Positions 22,629 through 31,600 of a DNA stretch of 64,000 nt are shown here, in pieces (the stretch's first letter is position 1; each line of letters opens with the position of its first letter). The stretch covers positions 1,364,001 through 1,428,000 of the forward strand of contig LSAX01000009.1 in NCBI GenBank assembly GCA_001557505.1, in the 5' to 3' direction. Source of the DNA: Reticulascus tulasneorum. Taxonomy: Eukaryota; Ascomycota; Sordariomycetes; Glomerellales; Reticulascaceae. The notes beneath the pieces were generated by a model. That model was not told where the DNA came from, did no database searches, and saw only the letters and a program-made list of their open reading frames with translations. A program made the position numbers and the translations under genes.

Positions 22629-23759
22629 TCAGAAGAGTAACACGGCCGCCGCCAAAAATGCGACCATCGCACCGCCCTCCATCCCAAACCTCGTCCCTTT
22701 GCTGCTCCCGCTCGGCACGTTCGAGCTTTCCTCATCATCCCTCCCGGCCGAATCAGTGATCCCGTTCAGCTCATCCGCCGCGTCGAGGGCGGGGCCTTTG
22801 TCGTAGAAATCCACCAGCATGAACACGGGCTTGATACCCCATTGCGTCAGACATGTCTGAGCGTGGAAGCCGAGAGCGCCCGGGATGGAGGTGGAGGGGC
22901 TGTTGGTGGTGTCGATGGCGCTGACGGCGGGGATGAGGATGTCGGAGCCGAGAGACTGGTACAAGAAGTGGTTCATGAGCGGGAGCATGTTGGTTCCGAT
23001 GGCGGACTCGGCTGTGCTGGCCGAGGTGGGCCGGTCCAGGCTGCAGTTGAATAGGGAGAGGGAGGTGACCTCGAAGGCGGTTTCGAAGACATATGTGAAT
23101 TCGGAGAGGAGGTATGGGTAAGTGGGCGAGTAGTTTATGGAGGCGATGAAGGTGACAAGCCGGGTATTGTTGCTGATCATCTCCTGCAGCGTCGGCCAGT
23201 TGCCCGTGGCGGTCGTCGAGGTAGGCGTGTACCCGTACTTGGAGATGCCCGAGGCCTCAAAGACCCGACCAAAAGCTTCAGCATCCTGCTCGTCCGAGTT
23301 CACCAGCAGCAGCGTCACAACTTCGTTCGGGTTCTGGTCCATCCAATGGCGCACCGCCTCGAGCCACGTCTGCAGAGCCCCAGCGTCCAGCAGCTGACAG
23401 CTCGAGTGACACAGCTCCAGCACGCCGTTCTCCAAGTGCACCTGCGCCTGCAGCAGCCGCAGACCGGAGCCTAACGCGACCGTGGCGTTGAAGAACTGGT
23501 TACCGGACAGGGAGTTGCCCGTGCTCTCGTCGCGGAGGAAGGCGCTGTTGTGGGCACCCATATGCGTGACGTTGTTGTAAGCCCGGCCGCACAGTTCGGG
23601 AGAGTTGTTGCATGCTTCTGATTCTGCCGCGGCCTGCGGCGTGCCTGTTGGAGAAGAAGACTGTATTACGGACGAGGCTTCTACGTCTTGGGGGAGTGCG
23701 AAACCTGTAGAGGAGAAAGCGAGGATGGCTGCGAACACAGCGAGGAACGAGCGAACCAT
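22629..23759 (-). CDS. Secreted, probably GPI-anchored PI-PLC X-domain-like protein
   Basis: Single exon, 376 aa from the ATG at 23759 ([21 protein letters not shown] is a good signal peptide; an ATG-less extension of the frame upstream was not used). The region from residue about 50 to 310 matches PLC-like phosphodiesterases: HMGAHNSAF holds the first catalytic-type His, LELCHSSC the second, then a conserved [15 protein letters not shown] block and [12 protein letters not shown] near the end. A Ser/Gly-rich linker and a hydrophobic tail ([12 protein letters not shown]) fit a GPI signal. Many fungal relatives keep the TIM-barrel but have no proven activity. Likely located at the cell surface; the substrate is unknown. 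Confidence 0.87.
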   Translation of the reverse strand: MVRSFLAVFAAILAFSSTGFALPQDVEASSVIQSSSPTGTPQAAAESEACNNSPELCGRAYNNVTHMGAHNSAFLRDESTGNSLSGNQFFNATVALGSGLRLLQAQVHLENGVLELCHSSCQLLDAGALQTWLEAVRHWMDQNPNEVVTLLLVNSDEQDAEAFGRVFEASGISKYGYTPTSTTATGNWPTLQEMISNNTRLVTFIASINYSPTYPYLLSEFTYVFETAFEVTSLSLFNCSLDRPTSASTAESAIGTNMLPLMNHFLYQSLGSDILIPAVSAIDTTNSPSTSIPGALGFHAQTCLTQWGIKPVFMLVDFYDKGPALDAADELNGITDSAGRDDEESSNVPSGSSKGTRFGMEGGAMVAFLAAAVLLF

Positions 23760-25477
23760 GTTGGTGGTGGTGGGACAGGTAAACCCGACCAACAAGTAAA
23801 TAACAGCTAAGAAGACAAAGGAAAATAGCGAAGCTTTAGGATAAAAAGCTCTCCCCCTACCTGGGTGTGGAAAAGGCGGTGCTGGCCCATGCCTTTAATA
23901 CCAAGACTGTCAACGTCACTTTTCGCACCAGCTGTTGTTTTGCTTGGTTTTGTATTTTCTTGCCTGCTGCGGGATATCAGACAAGGAGAACGGGGACGAT
24001 CAGCCCTCGATGTTTGACGAATTGCGTGGCGAGTGGGGCCCGACAGTGGGCTTGGGGGGTGCCAGTGCTCTGCGCCCCCCCTGTGACGCCCCGCTCTTCG
24101 GGGCCATGGGATTTTTATGGTGGGTGCCGTTAGGGGACTATGGGATGCAAGAGGGCGAACGTCAGCCCCCGATGTGAAACCAACCAGCTCTCTTGTATCA
24201 GATTACGAATCCAGGTGCAGGCCACTGCGCCGTGCGAGTCAAGAAAGTGTATCTGCACCGGGGTATGTAGCTTGTTGGTGTTGGTGCTGGTGCTGGTGCT
24301 GGTGTTGGTGAGGGGATTACTTGTCTGGCAATTACGGACTACATGAACCTTCGCTCGTCGAAGCTTCATTATGCCTTCGCAGGCCACGGACACATGGGAC
24401 CGGACACCTGCCGGACACTACCTATTAGGGGGTAGTTTGAGGCACATAATTACCTATCGTGTCTGGCTTATCAACTAATGAGTTGGAAATCTATAATAGG
24501 CATGGCAGACGTACTGTAGAGAATGCAGAACAGAGTTGAATTGAGTTGGATGCGTGCCTTGCTCGGGATTGGGTCCTGTAAGAGGATGATGATTGCTGAG
24601 GTGAGAAGACAATCTGATACCAAGACCAGCACACAGTATCTCGTCATATCGTAAACACCAACCTATTAGCTACACAGGCAGGTCGCTGGCCAACAACAGA
24701 CACACACAGCTGACCGGCTATTCCAAAGCATGGGCGACGGGCGGAGTCCGGCATCTTCAAACCCTCTAACCACTGGCGAAGAACACTAACGAGCATGCAT
24801 CCAACGCCGACTGGAGCAATTGGCGCTCCCGGCCCTCTAGCTACCTATACTTCTGGCCTGTCAGCTTCTCACCCTCTCCCGCAGCGACCTCAGCACTACC
24901 GTGGTCGGGATCCCCATCCATCGGGCTGTGCTCAAAGTCCCCCATCGAGTGGCGATGGGTGCTGCCTGCTCATCCTTCATACCTAGTATGTAACTAGTGT
25001 GATGCGATTCTGTAAACTATCTGGCATTACCAACTGCTTTATTTTTATCCGACGTCTCCACTAGGACACGCATATGTGGACGCTTCGAAGAATACGTTCA
25101 TATCTAGCTACAACGTCCGTCAAGGAAGATCCCACGTCATGGTTGTTTCAGAATAACCATTTCACTGGCGCGGCAGTTTTTGACGATCTTTGCCCAGGCA
25201 AGGGCCACTTGCTTATGTTTTCAGGACTTTAGATCCCTGCTCAGGTTACGTGGTCGGGGAGAATGGAGAATGTATGTCTACTATGCTAGATGGATGTACT
25301 GAAGCTTTACGTGTAGGGTTATATCCATTTGGGAATCTATAGCCGCGTTACGTTTTGCCTTTTTGTCATGCTGTCGTCTACTCTTCAGGCCTTTTGCTCC
25401 TGACTGAATGCAGCATATGCTAAATCATCTTCGCGGGAGGAGTCATTCTATTTCTAACAACCAGACATTCACAATCT
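23760..25477. other. Intergenic region between PI-PLC-like gene and Cdc37
   Basis: 1.7 kb with the PI-PLC promoter on the left and the Cdc37 3' UTR on the right. It contains a hexamer microsatellite at 24275-24310. Short frames on both strands have no domain. No RNA gene was recognised. Confidence 0.5.
24275..24310. repeat. GGTGTT/GGTGCT hexamer microsatellite
   Basis: About six copies of GGTGYT in tandem. It lies in non-coding DNA about 520 bp upstream of the PI-PLC-like start codon. Confidence 0.85.
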
Positions 25478-27074
25478 TCACGCTGGATCGTCGGCGTAGT
25501 CGGACGACTTCGTGCCACCGGACCCAGCTTCCGCCTCCATCTCCTTCAACTGCTGCTGTCCCTCCTCGGTCGTAGCGTCAATGATCTGTTCCTCTAGACT
25601 CAGAATGCCCGCCTAGAAATCTTGTTAGCAAACCATAGACCAGAGCTAAGTCCCCGCAGTACCGAAGGACTAGATATCAACTCACTTCACCCAGTTTCCA
25701 GACCACATCCTCGGCCTCCTCGACCTTCATCTTTCCCAGCACCTTATTGACCTGCTCCAGACTTTCGCTTTCCAACGCCTTCCTCATCTCGGCAGTGAAG
25801 CCCTCGAATATCTCTCTCGCGTTCTTGACTTCTTCTTCCTCGCTGTTCTTTGGCGGGATCCGGATCTGGATCACCGTGCCCGGCTCAACGGCATGCAGCT
25901 GAATCTGCTCCACGCCCTCCGCCTCGTCCCCTTCTGCAGCCCGCTGGGCAACAATCTCTTTGGACCGGTTCTTGATCCGCATGTACGTGTCCTGCACGTC
26001 TTTGAAAAACACATCCTGCGCTTGGTGACCCTTAGTTGTAATTCGCTTGAAGAAAAGACCAACACCATCCTTGCCCAGCGCCCGGCAGTATTGCAGCAGC
26101 AAAGCCTGGTGCACGTACTGCCGCGAGATGTCTTTGCCCTCCAGCGCTGCATCAAAGGCAAGCATGAGGAGCCCGTCCGTCTCGCGCTCCGTAAGTATTT
26201 GTGGATTCTTGGAGAGAAATTCGAGGCTGGTCCTGTAATCATCTGGCTTGATTTGGGCAAACTTCTTGGCCGCTGGCGAAGCCTCGACAAGTTCGTCTTC
26301 ACCATAGGAAGGGCTACTTTCCGCGGGTGTGGAAGTCGAGAAGTTGGGGTTCAAAAGCTCGACTTTCGACTGCTCCTCCTTCTGCTTGTCTGCGGGGGTC
26401 GACTTGGTAACAAACGAGCTGTCAAACCCAGTGTGAATACCCTCGCTCGTAATCTTCCGACCTTCCTCCTTCTCCAGCTCGGCCAACTTCGCAACCAGGT
26501 CCTTCTGCAGACCCTGCACCTTCTTTAAGTGCTCCTCAACCTCCACGACCATTCCCCCATATCGACTCGCCGGCTTCTTCTCGTCCAAAGTCTTGTTGAC
26601 CTGGTCTAGTAGTGTGGCCATCATCTTCGAGTACGTCGGGAGTGGCTGCTCGTCCGAATGTACACCCTCTGGCCGTGGCGGGGGCTGGTCGTCCTCCGGG
26701 TTGCCGACGGACTCCATGACGGCCTGGAAGGCCACTTCGCCCGGGTTCCTCGTTTCAGCTTCTGCGGCGTGCGATTGGAGAGCGGCAAGAAGAGAAGAGA
26801 TACGCTTCATCAACCCATCGTTGATGATTCGCTCGTATTTGAGCGTCGCAATCTGGTGCTTGCGTTGATCTCGCTCCTGGTGAATCTGGTTCTGCTTCGC
26901 ACGGATGAAGGAGCGCTTGTCAACATTAGGATGCACCTCGATGTCAGAGTCGTCGCTGAGCTCCAGCGCGTCCTGGTCTGGCGTGTTAGCAGGCCGGTCG
27001 ACTGAATGGGAGTGCTCAACTGAGACGTGCTCTCAGTTCAGAGAGCTTACCCATTTGCTGTAATCGACAGGCAT
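25478..27074 (-). CDS. CDC37: Hsp90 co-chaperone Cdc37
   Basis: Exons 27074-27051, 26972-25686 and 25612-25478 (481 aa). The first exon is only 24 nt and encodes MPVDYSKW; the second begins DALELSDDSD. Joining them reproduces the invariant Cdc37 N-terminus with Ser14 in an acidic CK2 site, the phosphorylation that controls kinase-client loading. Of two nearby AGs at the first acceptor only the second keeps frame. A coiled coil spans about residues 30-115, the Hsp90-binding middle part follows, and the C-terminal helical part ends EEGQQQLKEMEAEAGS and then SSDYADDPA. The last intron (73 nt, donor GTGAGT) must be removed or the protein stops three residues early with loss of 44 residues. Role: delivers protein kinases to Hsp90 in the cytosol. 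Confidence 0.95.
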
Positions 27075-27761
27075 TTTGACGATGTTGTTTGGTGTTCTTT
27101 GACAGAGTCTTTACCAGGAAACAGGCTTCAACGCCGACTAGCAAGACTCGAATCTCTTTGGGAGCAAAGAGGTCGAGAAATGCTTTGTTTGTTAGAAAGT
27201 TCTAGAGCGTGCAAGAACGGTGCGCTCTTGCCTAGGTCGGTTTGGAGGGGTTAGGCATTCTCACCGGACAAACCACCCCACTTTCCCCCCTCAGTACGTA
27301 CACAGGTACTTACTAACCAAGATCTGTAGCTTTCGAACTGCACCTAAAACTGCTGAGCCCTCCCCCTTGACACAGGCCCTCCTTTTGGCGAGCAGATGTT
27401 AAAGGCTTTGTGAAGTTGCTGTAACCTTGATGATGGAACCGCTATATCCACTGTATGATGTTCTTTGATTCAGAGAAATGGTATACGATTGCGCCGCACA
27501 TTGAATGATGTCTATGCCCTACTTGGCCCGAGATCTTTTGTCAGTACTTTAAGGTAGTGTTTTCAACAGTTCGCGAAGCCCCCCAAAGCACACTTACACG
27601 GAAACATGATACATAGTACCGCTTCAAACCTACTGCCTCGCAAGTCAATCTCCCATCTCATTTCTTTTACTTCAGTACTTAAACCCTTTGCTATCTATTA
27701 AAAAAGAAACCTTACAGATACTTTATTTAATAAGAGTTTTCCTCGATTCGAGGAGCAATGC
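27075..27761. other. Cdc37 promoter and spacer to the tRNA gene
   Basis: 687 bp. A heat-shock-element-like site lies at 27195-27207. The rest has no recognisable gene. An inverted repeat of 13 bp (CCTCGATTCGAGG) lies at 27741-27753, just beyond the tRNA terminator. Confidence 0.5.
27195..27207. promoter_or_regulatory. Possible heat-shock element upstream of Cdc37
   Basis: GAA-AG-TTC-TA-GAG: two perfect and one near-perfect alternating nGAAn unit, 121 bp upstream of the Cdc37 start codon. Placement fits Hsf1 control of a chaperone gene, but short matches of this kind also arise by chance. Confidence 0.35.
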
Positions 27762-27768
27762 AAAAAAA
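27762..27768 (-). terminator. RNA polymerase III terminator of tRNA-Leu
   Basis: Seven consecutive T on the minus strand, 6 nt after the last tRNA base. This is the usual Pol III stop signal and supports an active tRNA gene. Confidence 0.85.
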
Positions 27769-27774
27769 TAATGG

Positions 27775-27931
27775 TGATGAGAGTGGGACTCGAACCCACG
27801 CCCGTTTCCGGACCAGGAATTAAAGTGTTAAGGATAACCTTAACCTGGCTATTAATTCCATTAGTACACATGTTTACACGTGTTCGGAAATCAGGGTTTC
27901 TTACCGCCATAACCAACTCGGCCATCTCACC
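27775..27931 (-). tRNA. tRNA-Leu(AAG) with two introns, one spliceosome-like
   Basis: Exons 27931-27905, 27848-27838 and 27818-27775 give an 82-nt class II tRNA. Acceptor stem GGTGAGA/TCTCATC (one G-T pair), D arm with A box TGGCCGAGTTGG, anticodon stem CCAGG/CCTGG with loop TTAAGGT (anticodon AAG, read as IAG), variable arm CCG-GAAA-CGG, T arm GTGGG/CCCAC with B box GGTTCGAGTCC, discriminator A. The intron at 27837-27819 (19 nt) sits one base after the anticodon and contains CCTTAA complementary to the loop, as expected for endonuclease-type tRNA introns. The second insertion, 27904-27849 (56 nt), lies between base 26 and 27. It begins GTAAGA, has TACTAAT at 27866-27860 and ends TAG, as a spliceosomal intron does. 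Its removal is required for the cloverleaf. The identity is firm; the splicing route of the 56-nt insert is inference. Confidence 0.9.
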
Positions 27932-28606
27932 CTTTGTTGAGAGGATCGTGCATAAATTCATATATCAGGGGCGTAATAAAAAAACACGCGATCTAACTTA
28001 CACGTGATTGACTTCACGTAATTAATGTCACGAAAGGTCACATAAATCACAAAAACATAACATAGATTATAATCTAATATATTAAGACCTTTAGGGGGAA
28101 ATCCCCTCAGACCTCTAAATGGTATATAACTCATGGATAAGCCTATATTAATTAATTTTAAAGAAATTTTAGATTTGTTTGAATGTGAAAATATTCCGTA
28201 TAATCGATGAACTAGCATATTAGGCTTCTTACTAATAGTTCCATAATACATAGGTATCTTACTATGGTCACAATATAATCGGTTAAGATGGAGAGCTTTT
28301 GCACGATATGGCAACATTATTGGGAATGTGCCATGGTTATAATATTGCCGCCTTGTGAAAAGAAGTAACTTAGACCACCTAGAATGCATACAACAGGCAC
28401 CCCCGACAAATACTGTTTTCACGCCACACAATTCGCATCACAACATCAGAAATGTGGACAGTCTATAATTGATATAGAGAAGAGCATATTATCATTGAAT
28501 CTTAAATGCGGCAAGCCTTTGTGCTCGCTTCGTCTAAACGCCATGCTGAACTGGACAGCAATTGAAGCAGTCACCACCCGTATGGCCGGTTCCACCCTCA
28601 TCCTGC
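27932..28606. other. AT-rich block between tRNA-Leu and Mot1
   Basis: From about 27960 to 28500 the sequence is visibly much richer in A and T than its surroundings. A 157-codon frame on the minus strand (27958-28431) is Lys/Ile/Tyr/Asn-rich, has no recognisable domain and no nearby exon. The block starts almost at the tRNA 5' end, a common landing site for retroelements in fungi, so a decayed, possibly RIP-mutated element is a reasonable guess. No terminal repeats were seen. Confidence 0.5.
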
Positions 28607-31600
28607 TCACTGCATGGTCTTCATGAAGCCATCCAGATCGAAACTCTCTTCATACTGGCGATTGTCCCAAAGCTCGCCCAAGTCTTCCATCCAAGGTTTC
28701 TTGCCAGGTTGCTTTAGAACATCGCCAGTTTCGATATCCACCATGTCCTCCTCTCGTCCCTCGATTGCGTTTTGCGCGGTGTCAGATATAAGACTAGGTC
28801 CGGAATCGCCTAGATTGAATAGATCCAGGATTTGATCCGTGTCCATCGTAGATAAGCCTGCGTTCTGCTGGTTTACGACAGTTGAGGCAACATCAATCTT
28901 GAAACGTTGCAGGCTGAGAATCTTCTCCTCTAAAGTGCCCCTGGTGATGAGTCGATAAACGTTGACCACTTTCTTCTGACCGATGCGATGCGCTCGGTCC
29001 ATGGCCTGGAGATCCTTTTGCGGGTTCCAGTCATGCTCAACGAAGATTACGGTGTCGGCGCCAGTCAAATTTAGACCGAGGCCGCCGACGCTGGTTGTAA
29101 GAAGTAACACATCGTAAGATGGATCGCTGTTGAACTTGTTTACGATGTCCTGTCGCTTGTTGGCTTCAACAGAACCGTCCAATCTCAAAAACGAGACAGA
29201 TGGCAACATCTTCTTGAGGACAGTATTCTGGACCATGTCGAGCATCTCCTTCATCTGACAGAAAACCAAGGCTCGATGGGGCTTGATGGGCTGGTAAAGA
29301 GGATCGGAGTTTTCCGAGCCTTCGACGCCAATGCCGCAGTCGACCAGAAGATCCCTTAGAGCGGTCAACTTTGGCGCGTGAACAGGATCCTCAAGACTCG
29401 TTCCCTTCTTGCTGAGGAAGCGCTGTGTCTCTTCGTATAAGGTATTGCCTGGCTTCATGACGAGAGCGGGGGAGTTGCAGAGCTTTCGCATATATTGAAG
29501 AGCTTGGAAGATGTGGGCCTTGGCCTCCTTGTCTTCGCGGCCAGCATCCTCCTGTAGCTTTTTGCCCTGCTTTCTAGTGAACTCGTCGAACAGTTTCTTT
29601 TGCAGATCACTGAGATCGCAATAGTAGTTTTGCAGGATCTTTGGTGGGAGATCATTGAGGACCTCTTCCTTGAGGCGTCGCAGGAGGAATGGTAAGACTT
29701 GTTTGTGGAGAGCTTCTATGGCAAGCGCACCCGACTCTTGTTCCTTTGATGACGCTTTGCTGAAACGGCTGGCTTGGATTGGTCTTGCGAACCGGTCAAG
29801 GAAGACCTTTTCTGCGCCAAGGAACCCCGGCATCAAGAAGTCGAAGAGCGACCAGAGTTCGAGCACGTTGTTCTGAATCGGCGTGCCAGTCAAGATTAGC
29901 CGATGATTGCTGGCCAATCTCTTGACAGCGATTGTGATCTTGGCCTTGGGGTTCTTGATTAAGTGGCCCTCATCCAGCACAACATAATTCCAGGTGTACT
30001 GTTCAAGCGTTTCGCAATCATTGCGACAGACATCGTAGCTCGTGATCACAATATCCGTCTTGTCAAGCTGATCCTTCAGTGCCTTCCTTTCAGCTGGTGG
30101 GCCAACATAAGCTGTGACGCTCAGGAATGGAGCAAAGGTTTTGATTTCCTGTTGCCAATGGCCAGATAACGTGGGAGGGCATACAATCAGTGATGGAAGT
30201 TTTCGGTAATCTGAAGCACCAGTTTTGGTGAACTCCTCAGCCCGTTGATGGTGGTCGCTCGCAACAATGCAGAGGGTTTGAAGTGTCTTTCCGAGACCCA
30301 TGTCATCGCAAAGAATGCCATGCAGGTGGTACTTGTTGAGGAAGTGTAGCCAGTTGACGCCTTCCTGCTGGTAAGAGCGCAACTCGGCCTTGATGGCGAC
30401 CGGCATCTGGAACGATTCTACCTTCTTTGGGTCGAGAAGTTGAGCGATGAACGTTCGCTCGCGATCCCTGCCCTTCAGCAACTCCTCGGACAGACCCGGA
30501 GGATCGGGAATGCCGGCCTCGAGGGGCACAAGCTTGACTAGAGTAGCGAAGGATGTTGTGGCGATAAGACGGATCTCGTTGTCGGTGTCACTCATTCGAC
30601 CCAGAACGGGGACGATGAGGAAGATGACATAAGGCAGAATCGCGTCTCCCATCACAGCAATCAAGTGATATATAGCCTCAATTGCACCTTGGCGGTAGGT
30701 CGGGTCAACAGGGTTGTTAATGGACGGCAACACCTTCTCCACCAGAGCGGTCATGCCCTCTACCGTAATAACGCTGCAGATAGTGGCCATACATTTGGCC
30801 GCCATATAGCGGAAGACTGAGAGTTCGGAGTGTAGAGCTTTGATAACCAATGGAACCATTTCCATCACGAATGGATGGATAGCCCTGTCGAAGGTTGGAG
30901 TCAATGTTCGGATGAGTGACATGGCGTCAACAATTTCCTGGCCGAATGTGTGCTCTGGGTCTTTAGCTTCAGCTGGTAGGTCGCCAGTGAATGCTTTCAC
31001 GAGCGGATCCTCCATGAACACTCTCAAAGTCGGGACGACAGTGAGCACTACGGCACCGTAGGTCTTCGACAAAATTTCCAGAGCCTCCTTAGCGCCGCGG
31101 CGAGTGATGCGTGCCGCCTTCACCTCCCTTGCCCACTTCGCAGCATCGGCATGATCGACTCGATCTTCTTCCTTCTGCATCGAAAGCACGACATTTGTTT
31201 TGGTGGCATGGACCGGAAATTCCGGTGTTTCCGCAACCTCGACACAGGAGAACTTAACAAGGTTAGAAACGACCTTTTCAGCAGGTCCGCGACGGCCCAA
31301 CTCGGTGAACAATTGGACCAATTTTGCGATGGTACCAGACGAGCGACCTTGCAACTCTTGATTCTCTTCCGTCTTGATGCTGTCCATGATGCCTTTGATG
31401 AGAGGGCTGGGTTTCTTTGGCAAGACTTTGATAGCAACCAATGCGCATGCTGCCGCGGCTTTAACGCGCACATCCCGGGCTTCCTTTGCTGCTTTCGCCT
31501 CCTGAATTGCGGTGGCAGTAACGTCCCGAGCTTCTGCTAGATTGCTGCTGGCCACGAGTCGTTGACCAGGGGGCATGGACTTCTTGAGCTTTTCAAAGTC

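Noticed and set aside
24275..24310. Tandem hexamer considered as a CRISPR-like or regulatory array
   Set aside because: Perfectly contiguous short units without spacers; an ordinary microsatellite.
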